Positions 1 through 11,391 of a stretch of DNA of 64,000 nucleotides are shown here, piece by piece. Both the position numbers and the translations under genes were made by a program. Source of the stretch: Aquanectria penicillioides. Taxonomy: Eukaryota > Ascomycota > Sordariomycetes > Hypocreales > Nectriaceae. Where the stretch lies: contig PYIU01000005.1 in assembly GCA_003415625.1 (NCBI GenBank), forward strand, positions 3,167,001 to 3,231,000, in the 5' to 3' direction. Position 1 is the stretch's first letter. The number at the start of each line of letters is the position of its first letter. The notes under the pieces are model-generated. The model was not told where the DNA came from. It worked only from the letters and a program-made list of their open reading frames with translations, and ran no database searches.

Positions 1-17
1 TGTCGACAAGTCCGTCT

Positions 18-2415
18 ATGGGCCGCCAACATGGATGGGCCATGTTCGAGTCTGTAAGTGTCCTGCATGAGAATTCGAAAGTTGCCTCCATTAAAGGACG
101 TAGGCTTACTTTTGAGTGGTTAGTGTATACCCAGCTTGAGAAATGGGGCGAAGGGCGGCTTTCAGGAGTTTCGAAGAGCAAAGATGCCCAGCATGTCATT
201 CCTTACCACGACTCCATGGGCTCAGAGCCCAGTGATCTTAGTGCCGGGCTGCCATGGGTTCCCATACATCCGATGAGAACAAGGTTTGATGGGGTCTTGT
301 CGATCTATCAATCGGGCCCACCCCGTCCATTCTGGGGCTTCATGATACACGACTCCTGCTGGGATGTCTTCTCCGCCAACTGCGCCTGTCATGGAACATC
401 GGTTGACATCCAGGCCCTTTTCGATCTTTGCAGGTCATTCCCCGTACGTGCAGATACTATGGACTGGGGTCATGAATACATTGGTCTCCTTGGTCGTCAT
501 CTGGGAGTCCGTTCACTGGATCATAGTTCCCTACCCCAGAAACCCGTGAAGCGGGGCACATTGTATCCTGGAGAGGCGCCATTGATGTCCGAGCACAGAT
601 TCAACAAATCAGTCGAACATTTATCCACAAAGGACCCTCTCCAACTGCCTCGAATAAGGGAGGTTATGGATGGCAAGTTCGGGGGCATGTTTGCTTCGGC
701 GATAAATCCGGTTTGGATGGGGCGGACGCATCCTTCTAGCGACTGCTTTGGAACCCTGCCGCCGGAGATACGAACCGAAATCCTCATTCGCCTAAGCTCC
801 GTGGACGTACTTAATTTGAAGCTCGCTTCCTCCGTGTATGCCGCAATGGCTCTACCGGAAATTTTTTGGTATTCCAGGTTCAGGGCTGGTCGGGAACTCG
901 AGCACGTCTTTGAAGCCCATCGTTGTGCCAGTGGGACTGGGACATGGCGGTCTCTATACTTCCACAGCAGGGCCCTCGAGTATTCTCCGTACATGGAAAA
1001 TAGGACACGTATCTGGGAGCTGGCAAGCAGGCTTCGTCACCTCCTCTCGCAGCGGACCGGGGCCTCCATCTGCTATGGGACACCGGTGCGCAGCTTCTTC
1101 GAAAATGAAGCAGCTTTGGTGAAGCAGGATTGGGTGACTGCTAGCGGCGATCTTGTTGACCACGATGTCGTCTTTGAGAAAGGTGTCAGATCGTTATGGA
1201 CAAGGTCAATAGTCGTCCCCACAACATTTACGAAGACCTCTGTGTCTTCTGTCGACATTGGCGGGCGTCGATACATATCTGGAATCCACTGGGTGCAGGA
1301 GAATGGAGAGCCTGTCCGATTTGGCTATATTCACCCAGATAATGAAGAAAAGGTGGAGTGGGATGGGGATTCCAGCAATGGACGATCTATTTCAGGGCTT
1401 AGGATTGCCCTCGATGCTTGGGGAATCCGGGGTATCTCAATTGTTCTATCCTCTGGTGCTTCATCCCAATGGATCGGAGACGCTGATGGAGTTTCAAAAC
1501 GGAACTTGGCCATTCCATGCCCTCCAAGATCTTCAAGCCCCCATATTGCCCATCTGAAAGCTGGATTTGATGTAAGCCATGCCAACTAATACCAACCTTG
1601 CGAAATCAAAACTGACATGAGCAGGCCCTCAAAATTGTTTCTCTTTCAATTGCTGCTGACGGAAACATCCCATATATCCCATGCAGTTTAACGTTGAGAG
1701 ATGCGCAACTGTGGTATCCCGAAATCCCAGATGAAAAGCTCACATATTTAGGCATGCGCGACTCCCGCTTCCCTCACAATAGAGCCCAAATTCCATACTC
1801 GGTACTTCTTTTTGGTGGGGAGAACGGAGAGAACCTCCCATACGTCGATGACATCACTATCTGGGCCACAGACGGAAGTAAAAACCCCTACTTTTTCGGC
1901 CGCACCAGCATCACTGGTATCGAGTTCCACTACTCTCAGGAAGTCAATGGGGAACGATCTGTTATTTTAGGGCAGAAATCTGATTTGAAACGAGACATTG
2001 ACTGCAAGTTCAACATTCACCTGGGACCAGGGGATCGAATCACCCAGCTGGAATCGCTCTATCACCATCGGGACTACTTTTACGGCCTCAAGGTGAGTTC
2101 ACTGTTTCGTCGAAGATGCCGTGTATATCCACAGGGAGCTGACGAACATTATGGGCAGCTCCAGATAAATCATGGACAGCCGATTGAGGTTCCCCGGGGC
2201 TGTACTCAGCAGATATACCACCAAGATGACAACTTCTCAGAAGTGCTGCGACCGGAGGAGGGAGAAATTGTAGGATTATTTGCCACCCTGGTAACCTCAC
2301 ATCTTTACCACCCCCGCCTTGAGTCCGGTGTGACTGAGCTAATTCTTGGGATCTGTAGGAGAGTGACGTGGTTTTGAGGAATTTGGGGGCTTTGGCGTGT
2401 GAGAAGACCAAATAA
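18..2415 (+). CDS. F-box domain protein with a long C-terminal fungal domain (DUF7600-like)
   Basis: Probable substrate receptor of an SCF-type ubiquitin ligase. Residues about 242-290 carry an F-box: LPPEIRTEIL, then a Leu-rich helix and an aromatic FWYSRF end. The long C-terminal part resembles the fungus-specific domain often paired with F-boxes (family assignment from memory). Exons by my reading: 18-1571, 1625-2290 and 2359-2415. The first intron (53 nt) has GTAAGC and an ACTGAC branch; the last (68 nt) removes a readthrough tail and gives an ending ESDVVLRNLGALACEKTK. A possible 42-nt in-frame intron (2093-2134, GTGAGT to ACAG) would only delete 14 codons and is left unspliced. The frame is open upstream of the ATG to the window edge, so the gene may begin outside. 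The substrate is unknown. Confidence 0.75.
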
Positions 2416-2872
2416 TCAATGTATCAACATGATCCTGGGCGGAGGGAACCCGAGCACGAAATCTGTAGGAAGTCGGCTGTGTTGAGGATAGGAAGTTGTT
2501 CTTCTCCCATCTGGAGGCACACGTCATGTATTTCAACAAGACACGAAATCTTGGCATGATGGAAAATATTGTCAAAAGATTAACTCCCCTGCGTGCGAAA
2601 TTCCGTTAATCAGGCCCATCCATTCGAACCAAATGCAGACCCCCAGAACGCCTTACAACCCTTTTTTTTTATGTACGTATAATGCATGTATGCAACCAGC
2701 CCGGTCCAGTTCCCCCGGTCCAGTTCCCCCGGTCCAGCCTTGAGTTCTAGTTCCTGTTCCTGTTCCTGTTCCTGTTCCGGTCCGATTCCGGCTCTTAAGA
2801 GCGTGACGAGGAATATTAAAATTGGCCAATTCAGGCCCTGAAAATTGGCGGAGCAATGTGGTCCAACTGTCG
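2416..2872. other. Intergenic between convergent F-box and TAPT1-like genes
   Basis: A 457-nt tail-to-tail spacer holding both 3' ends. Apart from the simple repeats at 2701-2778 and a T-run near 2663 I see nothing gene-like. The glycine/threonine-rich reading on the minus strand is only the translated repeat. Confidence 0.6.
2701..2778. repeat. Two adjacent simple tandem repeats
   Basis: About 2.6 copies of a 14-nt unit (CCGGTCCAGTTCCC) at 2701-2737 are followed by a TTCCTG hexamer run at about 2751-2778. Both lie in the spacer between two gene 3' ends. They are pyrimidine-rich on the plus strand and likely length-variable. Confidence 0.85.
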
Positions 2873-5800
2873 TTACCATATACGTTTCGCAACCATCTCA
2901 TACCGAAACACATGTTCGTAATCTCCCTCGGGCTTTTTCTTGGGAGGTGGTCCCGAGCCCGAAGGTCCCTTACCGCCTTTTAATCCTTCGGTCTTGTCGG
3001 CGTGGATCCAGCGCTGTCGGTCATCGCCAACTTCAACATGACCAAAGCCACCGGTGCGCTTGCTTCCGGGCACATCGAACGATTCGCGATCTTGTTGGCC
3101 TACCGCGACAAGATGCTCCTTCTGCTTCATACGGGTATAGCGGTTTCGCGAATACTTGAGAAGGACCATGCCAAGAAGGAGCTTGAGGATGAGGAGGACG
3201 AGGAAAGCAATAAAAAAGACGACAATCATGGTCACGGCGGCGATGACGTCATCTGAAGTCCACGAGTACCAAGGACGTGAATTGAGAGGTGAGCCGTAGG
3301 GGTAGCCGTAAGTAGCACGACCTAGGGAGTCGCGGATAAGAGTGTCAAAGCGATTTAGGGCGGCGATGACTGCAGGGGAAGAAGGAACGGCAGACTCTTC
3401 TGTTAAAGAGGTTTGTGTCGATTGGGGCATGGGCATTGGAAGATGGGTTGAGAGAAGCATGTGGTAGGTTTGGATAGAGGCGCGGATGAAGAGACATGAA
3501 AGGGGGATGACGGCGAGACCAAGGCGTCGAGTAAGAGAAGGAGTCATGAACGCCTAAAAAGAATGTCAGTGACCAACATTGAGAAAGATAGGAATAGGGT
3601 TGACTGACATTAGTGTAGTAATCTTTGCAAAGGATGTCGAGAATGCGACTGTAGAATGCAGGTTTGATGTTGTTAAACTTAGTCACGTAGGCATGTTTGA
3701 TGCTGTCGACCAGCATCTCACTGCCGATAACAATGAGGAACGGCGAGAGCACCTCTCCCGACATAAGCCACGATGGAAGCACGGTGAAGCTATGGGGGAG
3801 GATGGACGGATTATGCAGAGGCAGGGCTCCAGATTGTTCGTCAAATCCCGGCTCTGAACCAGCACCGGGGACGGAAAGACCGCCAACTTCAACCACGTTT
3901 CGCATTCCGATGATGAAAAGCATAATCCACAGTTGGAAGCGCTCGACAATGTCAGCACAGGTAAGCTGGAATAGGTTGTCCTTTTCAAAGCGCTTAAATA
4001 CTGTGCTCTTGATCTCGACGAATTGGTTTGAGAGCAGAAGCGTGAGAAGGGCGTTGGAGTACGAGTTCACAGCGACATTCAGCGTAATGACTTGGTAGTA
4101 GAGGGCAATTGAGTGAAGACAACAGTAGGTCAGTGCTAAGAAGAACATGCCCATGGGCAGCAAAACCTTGGACCGTCCTAACGAATTACGGGACAGAGTC
4201 TCAGTGCTGAAGAGGCATTCGAGGATATCCTGACCGAGGGCTGATAGGAGACGATCGCCAACTTCAAGGATGTTGTAGATGACATACAATTTGATGGCGG
4301 ATTGGGCGCGGATGAAGTGGTACATGCGGCTGGCATCCAAGGTCATGAGAGCCATGGAGCTGCAGATAATGACGAAGCCTTGCAGAAGATCGGCCTTGTG
4401 AAAGGCAGAGAGATTCGATGGCATGGACTTGGTTCTTCTGTGGCGAAAAACGCCAGGTCTCGGGCCTCGTGGCATCGGGGGCTTCATGCGACCATTACCA
4501 TTGCCATTAGCCCTGGCTTCGGTGGCACTAGCTCTAGATGCGGTCGAGTCGGTGGAGAGTCCGCGGGCTCGGCTTTGGCTGCGGGATCTGTCGTCTTCTG
4601 AGATATCACCACCTTGCTGAGCCTTAGTTACGCGACCGCGTCGCCAGAGTCTGCCCAGCCCGCACCACACAAAGTCAACGAGCCACTTGACCTCTTTGAC
4701 GATGACATATGCCCACCAACGAAACAGGATGGCGAGGGCCAAGAAAAACCGCACGGGAAGGATGGTAAAGTTGTACAGCCATGCGTCCAGGCAGGCTAGG
4801 GCACCAAAATGAAGTGTACGCTCCAGAAACGGAGGAAGGAGGAGAACATTCTTGAGGCGTTCAAATTTGACAGCGTTAGACTCATAGGGAATATCGTAGG
4901 CGTGAGACTGATGGATGTATAATGGGCTAGGCCGCTGGGCTGCAAGTTCCAGTTGCAGATGCGTCGGGAGAGACATCGGGGGAAGAGGAATAATAGGCGG
5001 AAGAGGCGAGGGGATACGGTGGGAGGACGAGTTTTCATTCTGAAGCGGGATGGCTGTAGCTGGAGTGGAGCGACTTCCGCCTGGAGAAGGCGCACCTATG
5101 CCCTCGAGGTTCAGGTGCAGTGAGGCAGGGCGGATGGCGGAGTGGAAGGAGGAATATCTGCGAGGAGACCGGGGGTTGGGCGCAGACATGTCGCTTGCAT
5201 GGACACGGTTCGTCGGAGGTGTCGAGACGGTTCGAGGAGCTGGGGAAGGCCGGCGATGGCCCTCGCGGGAAACGAAGACGCCGCTTGCGTGGGATTCCAA
5301 CGGCTGACCGCTGGGTTGAAGATAAGCACGATCAGTGGAGTGTATGAGGTCCGGCTGGCGCAACATGGACTGGTGGATGGCCTCGCGCTGGTCGGCGAAG
5401 CGAGCCACGGATTCTTGGTCCATGAACCAGCGCTGAGGCGCGGGGGCAACGGGGAGAGATTCGGGAGCACTGGTGAGGCGCTGCATCTCGTGTGCTGAGA
5501 GGCGCCGCACATGATTGAAGGCCGGGGCATTGCTGATGGTGCTGCTGCGACTGCTTCGGCCGGCGAGGCTCTCAGTCTTGTCCTTTTCCTTGTCCTTGAG
5601 GTCCTTGGCCTTCCCTCCCACGGTGTGGCGGCGCTGGCGGTCCATCTCGATGGCCTCTTCGGGCTCGGTGTCGTTCCCTACAGCCGGGTCGGATATTGAC
5701 GACGAGTTGGACTTGGGGCGGCGAGGGCTGGCGCTGCGGCGGGAGCCATCCTCAGAGGAGTGATCCTCGTCGGAGGAGAGCGTGGGGAAAGGCAGAGTGG

Positions 5801-6068
5801 TACTGGCGGTGGCCGAAGCCGAAGTTGCGGTGGAAGTGGCGGATGGAGAGGCGATGGCGTGTGGGGTTGCGGTCGCAGAGAGGGACGGCGATGTCGCGAT
5901 CGGGCGGTGCTGCGAGAGCGAGACGAGAGACGGGGAGAGCGGCAGGACGGCGGGCGAGGCGATGGGAGATGGGAGGTGATTGCGATTGCGGCGATGGGGA
6001 TGGGGATGGGGATGGGGATGGGGATGGGGATGATGGGACTTGTTGGTGTCCACTGAGGCGGCGGCCAT
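2873..6068 (-). CDS. TAPT1/Emp65 family multipass ER membrane protein
   Basis: Homologue of human TAPT1 and yeast Emp65, a multipass endomembrane protein family; the yeast member is linked to ER protein folding and quality control. The 1046-residue model has exons 3609-6068 and 2873-3553, with one 55-nt intron (GTCAGT donor) in phase. The N-terminal 500 residues are low-complexity (Ser/Pro/Arg, a His-Pro run near residues 14-25). The conserved core follows: DLLQGFVIICSSMALMTLD, YNILEVGDRLLSALGQDILE, NVAVNSYSNALLTLLLSNQF and VEIKSTVFKRFEKDNLFQLT, then several hydrophobic segments and KPAFYSRILDILCKDYYTN. A last TM segment (VIAAVTMIVVFFIAFLVLL) and a charged tail follow. ATG at 6068 is chosen because the frame upstream offers only a non-ATG codon. 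It diverges from the phosphoesterase at 7477. Confidence 0.9.
5993..6033. repeat. GGGGAT hexamer tandem repeat inside the TAPT1-like N-terminus
   Basis: Near-perfect GGGGAT repeats on the plus strand encode a His-Pro dipeptide run on the minus strand, at about residues 14-25 of the TAPT1-like protein. The unit is 6 nt, so length changes keep the frame. Confidence 0.9.
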
Positions 6069-7476
6069 GGCCAAGACGAGGGCGGGAAGACCGCATTCAC
6101 TGTCCAATGCTCATGTTCGAGTGGGATGGGGGCCTCCTGTCGGTCTCGCGATCGAGGGGTGTTCCTGCAGATTTGTATGCTGCGGTGCCGTCTGCGATAT
6201 AGTCGACTATGTGCGAATATGAATGTGCGTGGGCTGCAAGGTGCGGCGATGGAGCGAACGGCCCAATGGTGGTGGGCGAATGGATTTGGTGGGCGCGGAG
6301 ATTGGGAGGTGGTGATGGTTGATAGGTTAGGTTTTCTGCCCAGAAGAGCGTGACGGCAGACGGGAGTGCCGATGGGTTCCAACAATGGATTCCAGTGGTG
6401 GTTGGTTGGCTGTTTAGTGGGCGAGCGCCACAAAAACGACCCCCGGTGCACCCAGACCACACCTTGGTAGACTGTCAGAGCGTCACGGCGCCACAGTGTC
6501 ACAGTGTCACAGTGTCACGCACGCGAAGTTCCAGTGGACATGGACATGCAGCGGGCTTTACAGTGGAGAGCGGCTGGAGGAGGGGGGCAGGCGGACGGGA
6601 ACTGGGCGAGTGACTGGGCGACTGGTAGGGGGCCACGGGAGGGTTCGTGCAAGCCACGCTGGGACCCGTGACCCCGCTGCGTCCATCCCGTCATTCCTGC
6701 CCCTGAGACTCACTGAAAGTGCGCCAACTGTGTACCTAGCTTTGGAACACTCAGCAGGCCACATATTGCACTTTGATCTGCCTGCCCCTGGGAAGCCACT
6801 GAGGGCCTCGGAGGCTCCAGAGGGCTCTCAAGCTCCGGAAGGCAAAGTCACGCCAATGCTGATGCTTTGCGGGGAATGCAGTTGAGGCGGTTGAGTGTGG
6901 GTTGGTGAGTAGACGAGTGGGCGAGTGGGCGAGTGGGGTGGGTTCCTTGTTCCCCCATACATGCACTGTACATGCTTTTTGCGAGCGCCATCTGCTGTTG
7001 TCTCCTCGAGCGAGTGAGTATGTGAGTAGTGAGATGAGGCCACACGAAAGCAAAGGAATCCACCGCCACCCTCACTGCCACCGCAGTCAAGCAAAAAGAC
7101 ACAGTCAGTCAATTGTCCACCGTGGCCTAGATGTTGCTGGAGGCGACATCGGACACGTTCAACAAATGGAATATCGGGCATGTGCGAATTTGGGTGCCTA
7201 GACACATCCATCCTCACACGTGTGGGATGACAAGAAAAATGAGAGGGAATAAAATCATGGCAGTCAGCAAAAATAGAGGTGTCATTGGCGAGTAACCTCG
7301 TCTGACTTCATCAACTGAGACACTGTCTCTCTCAAACTGAAACCTGCTTGATCTACACACCCGCACGCGAATTTCCTCTCCTTAAGCTGTCCTCTGCCCT
7401 GTGGACCCTCCCACTAACTGCGTTGTCGCTCTCAACATCTTGCGTCTTATACATACGCCTACACACGTCGGCTCAA
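6069..7476. promoter_or_regulatory. Shared divergent upstream region (TAPT1-like / phosphoesterase)
   Basis: A 1.4-kb head-to-head spacer that must hold both promoters. A short tandem CACAGTGT array lies at about 6492-6517. CT-rich tracts precede the phosphoesterase start (about 7320-7470). The open frames here lack start context, splice logic or recognisable motifs, and I regard them as chance. Confidence 0.5.
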
Positions 7477-8373
7477 ATGTTCTCGCCGTCGTCATCAGCC
7501 CTCGAAAACCTGATCCGTCGCCCCCCTCGAACGCCATGGCAGGATTTCTGGCGCCACCCCTTCGTGTTCCTCGCCTGCAAGCTCTATTCATGGCGCCGCG
7601 TCGTTCCAGCAACCCCGGGCCCTAAACCCGTCGCTGTCGTGTGCATCTCAGACACCCACAACAGCCAGCCACATCTTCCAAATGGGGATGTCCTGATTCA
7701 TGCCGGCGACCTGACCCAGTCGGGCACTTATGACGAACTACAAACAGCTCTGGACTGGCTCAGAAAACAACCTTTCAAACACAAGCTTGTTGTTGCTGGA
7801 AACCATGACACCCTTCTCGATGCATCTCGAAATGGCACACAGACCACCTCCGCCCTTGATTGGGGTGACATCATATATCTAGACGACAGCCTTGCAACCA
7901 TCAAATGCGACAACGGACGTCGTTTACGCGTATACGGCAGCCCAAAATCGCCCCAGCATGGTAACTGGGCATTTCAATACCCTCGCTCGCAAGATGTATG
8001 GAGTCAGGCCATCCCCGATAATATCGACATTCTCATTACTCACGGACCGCCGCGATGCCATTTGGACTTGTTGAATCTCGGATGTCCCAACCTTCTCGGC
8101 GAACTATGGCGGGTCCATCCAAGGCTCCATGTGTTTGGGCACGTCCATGAGGGTTACGGCACCGAGCGGTTGGCGTTTGACAGCTTGCAAGCCGCGTTTG
8201 AGCGGTTGATACAGGCAAACGGAGGGTTTTCTAGATTTGCTATGGTCTGCAAGGAGTTCATTACATCGTTGTTCACGCCGGTGCAGCAATCAACTACGTT
8301 GCTTGTGAATGCTGCCATGATAGGCGGGCTTCGAGACACTGAGAGACGAAAACCGACCGAGGTCACCATTTGA
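7477..8373 (+). CDS. Calcineurin-like metallophosphoesterase (MPPED-like)
   Basis: Binuclear-metal phosphoesterase, 298 residues, no intron. The metal-ligand motifs appear in order: SDTHN (58-62, D and H ligands), HAGDLTQ (75-81), GNHD (108-111), THGPPR, and FGHVHEGYG near the C-terminal side. This is the Metallophos pattern DxH-GD-GNHD-H-GHxH and resembles the small MPPED1/2-like fungal proteins, which lack a signal peptide and are probably cytosolic. The substrate (phosphodiester or cyclic nucleotide) is not predictable. The frame is open upstream but has no earlier ATG, so 7477 is the first methionine. The tail after FGHVHEGYG, about 70 residues, is not recognised. Confidence 0.85.
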   Translation: MFSPSSSALENLIRRPPRTPWQDFWRHPFVFLACKLYSWRRVVPATPGPKPVAVVCISDTHNSQPHLPNGDVLIHAGDLTQSGTYDELQTALDWLRKQPFKHKLVVAGNHDTLLDASRNGTQTTSALDWGDIIYLDDSLATIKCDNGRRLRVYGSPKSPQHGNWAFQYPRSQDVWSQAIPDNIDILITHGPPRCHLDLLNLGCPNLLGELWRVHPRLHVFGHVHEGYGTERLAFDSLQAAFERLIQANGGFSRFAMVCKEFITSLFTPVQQSTTLLVNAAMIGGLRDTERRKPTEVTI

Positions 8374-8460
8374 ATTCGGCATGATTCATGAGAACTAAAA
8401 TTCCAGATTCAAGCTCCAGTCACGCCTGTCTAGATATTCATGCACTGCCGCTCTCTAGCT

Positions 8461-9420
8461 CTAAATTAGATGCTCATCAAACCACGTCACGGCCTGGATG
8501 AACGCCTGCTCCTTCGCAAACTTCAACTGCGGCTTCGACATGTCACCGCGAACAGCGAATCCGTGCACCGTGCCCGAGTAGACAGTAATCTGCCACGGGA
8601 CGCTCATCTCACCGAGGATCTTTTCCGTCTCAACGCGCTTGTCGAGAGGGAAAATTTCGTCAGACTGTGCCGCAGCAATGGAGACGGGGCCGGTAAGCGA
8701 CCGGAACTCCTTTTCGGAAACGAACGAAGGGTGGGCGAGGAAGCCGACCTTGATGCCAGCCTTGTAGTTGCGGACAACGTACTACATCCAACGTTAGCCG
8801 GCAGGCCGCCCTATAATTGACGTATGCGGCTGTGGACTTACCTTAGCACCGAAGCAATAACCAACAGCTCCAATATTTGCAAGGCCGAGGTCCTTGAGCG
8901 CCTTGATACCGGCCTCGACAACGGCGTCAACCTGAGCAGGGCCGTGGGGGTTGTCGCCGGTGGAGCCGCCAGCAAGCCACTCCATGATGTTGAAGTCGGC
9001 GGGTCGTGGGTTAGGGGCCTGGTCGCCGTTGAACAAATCGGGGACCAAGCAAGTGTAGCCATTCTTGGCGAACTCGTCGGCCAGGAGCTTGCTGTTGTTC
9101 CACAGGCCGAAGATGTCGGCTACGTAGAGGACGCCTGCATTCTTGTTCGGCTTACCCTCGGCGGGGGTCGCTACGTAGGCCTCGATGCTGCCAGCGATCT
9201 TGATCATCTTGCCAGTGGGCTCGCCCCTGATATCACGAGTCAACTAGTCGTCATACAAATTGCCTTTGCCACGGCATGGCAGGTTCTATGCTTGAAGCCA
9301 GGCGGCGTTGTCTCAACCCTGGCATTGGGTGCCGAAAGAGGAGAACGAGAGCGGGGAGGGGAGCTCATACTCATGGCGGAAGCCGACAGCGCAGCACGGT
9401 CCGGGGTTGTTAGAGGTCAT
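8461..9420 (-). CDS. Dienelactone hydrolase family protein
   Basis: Alpha/beta-hydrolase of the dienelactone hydrolase family; most fungal members have unproven substrates. Three exons: 9371-9420, 8842-9226 and 8461-8781, giving 251 residues. The 50-nt first exon encodes MTSNNPGPCCAVGFRH and joins in phase to EGEPTGKMIKI, restoring the family's usual Cys-Cys N-terminus. The catalytic triad is visible: Cys141 in GYCFGAK, Asp186 in QSDEIFP and His218 in VHGF. The donors are GTATGA and GTAAGT; the acceptors are TCAG and GTAG. It has no signal peptide, so is likely cytosolic. The 144-nt first intron is longer than most introns in this window. Confidence 0.9.
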
Positions 9421-10500
9421 TGTGTGTCTTGAACTGGGAGAAGTGTCATGAATTGTGTCTGGATCAGAGCAGATGAGCCCGTTGATGAAGTTATATAAGT
9501 TTGTGGAAGAAAGTCTTCATCCGGTGCCGTCTCGGCGTTTTTTTGTAGATTGCCGGTTTCCGAGCCCCATCTCTGTCTTTAGTGACGCAACCTGCACCAC
9601 AAAACATCGAATAACGATGGAGATAAGAGGTACAGGAACCGTCGCATTCATTCATACCCACCAAAAAAAACCGAAGACAAGGCAAACCATAGGCCTAATT
9701 AGCCCGATATTACGGTGACACAATGCCGAATCGGGGCTTGTTCCCGGCTTTGCCCCGCCCGCTACCCATGCGATGGAGGGGTTGAGGGGCACTACACATG
9801 GATGGCTGGACCTCTCTGAATGGATCGGGTGCTTAGAAATCACTGGCTGGAGTTCAATTGTTTGCGCTTATTGGGTCGTTGTGCCTGGAATGAATGGGGA
9901 GTAAAGATTATTTTTCGGTTATTTTCGCAAGCTATCAACGGGGATATCTGTGTGGGACCCTTTATCCCCGGCGACACCTCGACTTTTATACCAGTTTGCT
10001 TCTTGTTACAGAGCCAGGTTAGCCCGGCGCTACGCAAACCGTCATCTCTCTTTGTGTGTGTCGCTGATGTGAGATTTGAGGGTTTCAAGCTGGTGCGCAG
10101 AAGATGCTACATCTGAGCCCATGGCGTTGTGGGATGCAGGCATGGCCAGCGGGCAGTGCTCTCGACAATTCGAGAGTTGCAGATATGCTGCAGGGTGCAC
10201 TGGGTCTGAAGGAAGGACGTACAACAGACACGCCGTCAGAGCTGGTTCTACTGGATATGGAGCGTTCCGGTTGGATTGGCAACAAGGTTGTCGTTCCTTC
10301 ACAAGACAATGGAGGCCCATTCCAAAGTCAGCAAAATTAACCTTGAACATGATGTTCAATGACCAGTCCCTATCTTGCATGCATCAGCACAGATAAAACA
10401 GCGATCGATAAGTCCGATACCTCCTGGGTTACTTTATTGGGGTATCATTCATTCGTAGAATCGCCCAGTCATGGCTTGTTGTTACATACTGCTTTGTCCC
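9421..10500. other. Intergenic, upstream of the dienelactone hydrolase
   Basis: This 1.1-kb spacer serves as promoter side for the hydrolase (start 9420) and 3' side for the zinc-finger gene ending at 10501. I see A-runs near 9662 and nothing that codes. Confidence 0.5.
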
Positions 10501-11391
10501 TCACTTCTGTCGGATGCCCTTGGGCTTTCGTTTCTTGAATACCACGGGGGTTATCCCCGAGTCGGCTCCCTCCAGCTCAGGTTTGATAGAAGGATTCTGC
10601 TCAGGTGTTTCCGTCTTTACGGCCGTACTGTCCGATGTCGGTTCTTTTGCAGCGTCGTCTTCGGTTTTGATTGCAGTCTTATCATCTGCAGCATCTTCCT
10701 CCTTCTTGATATCCTCATCGCGGCCGAGGGTCCCAGTGGGTGGAAAGGTCGAGGCACTCAATAGTGCATCTAATTCTTGGTCCTCCTCCAGAGGCATTGC
10801 CTTAGTATCTCTACCCCATCGGCGTGGCTTTTTGAAAAGACTTCGGACTGCCTCCTCTTCCTCTTTCTCCTCTTCTGTGATCTCCCGCTTTCTAACTCCG
10901 TTTGCTCTCGATTCAACTTTGACCTTTTCGTCTTGTTCGGTCTTAGTCTCGATGACTTTCGTCTTTGTAACCGTCCACTCTCCCGGAATTGCCATCTCGG
11001 GTCGGAAGTCGCCTGGAACCGCAACTCCAAGCTCCGCGAGCTGTTCTCTTTGTCGCTTTAGTTGAGATTCGCTGGGCGCGACGGGTTTGTCTCGGCGTAC
11101 GGTGCTAGGAGCTGTCAACGAAGGGCCAGATGGCGCAGATGATGACGAGGAAGGCTCTGATGACGAAGGCCCTGCTACGACGCCATTCAGTCTTTCAATC
11201 TCCCGTCGCGCGCGGTCCTTGTCGCGTTCCTCTCGTTCGTGGCCGCGGTGAAGGTCGCGCAGGAAGCGCTTCAGGGCGCCCTGGTGTTTTGCGGTAGCGT
11301 CATGGTTCTGACGCTCGAGTTTGGTGTCGCGCACGTATACCGAGCAGTGTTTGCACCAGTATTTTGGTGTAGATTTCCAGTATTCGGACAT
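10501..11391 (-). CDS. U1-type zinc-finger protein, WBP4/formin-binding-protein-like spliceosome factor
   Basis: Nuclear protein of 296 residues, no intron. The N-terminus has a matrin/U1-C-type C2H2 finger: Cys13, Cys16, His30 and His36 in a YWCKHC...NHDATAKH setting. A basic helix follows (RFLRDLHRGHEREERDKDRARRE cut into a longer charged stretch). The rest is acidic/lysine-rich and disordered, ending in a conserved ITPVVFKKRKPKGIRQK tail. This layout matches fungal proteins named formin-binding protein (FNB3) or WBP4-like, associated with pre-mRNA splicing. WW domains present in animal WBP4 are not visible here. The start is the ATG directly before the finger. Confidence 0.8.
   Translation of the reverse strand: MSEYWKSTPKYWCKHCSVYVRDTKLERQNHDATAKHQGALKRFLRDLHRGHEREERDKDRARREIERLNGVVAGPSSSEPSSSSSAPSGPSLTAPSTVRRDKPVAPSESQLKRQREQLAELGVAVPGDFRPEMAIPGEWTVTKTKVIETKTEQDEKVKVESRANGVRKREITEEEKEEEEAVRSLFKKPRRWGRDTKAMPLEEDQELDALLSASTFPPTGTLGRDEDIKKEEDAADDKTAIKTEDDAAKEPTSDSTAVKTETPEQNPSIKPELEGADSGITPVVFKKRKPKGIRQK

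Noticed and set aside
2610..2913. Minus-strand frames rich in Glu-Leu or Gly-Thr
   Set aside because: They are translations of the TTCCTG and CCGGTCCAG tandem repeats, with no start context or homologous pattern.
3001..3260. Plus-strand frames within the TAPT1-like tail
   Set aside because: Antisense shadows of a well-supported minus-strand exon.
5696..6202. Gly/Asp-rich plus-strand frame of 168 codons
   Set aside because: Antisense of the low-complexity TAPT1-like N-terminus and its hexamer repeat.
6492..6517. CACAGTGT tandem copies considered as an operator array
   Set aside because: Only about three copies, distant from either start codon; recorded as a simple repeat within the intergenic entry.
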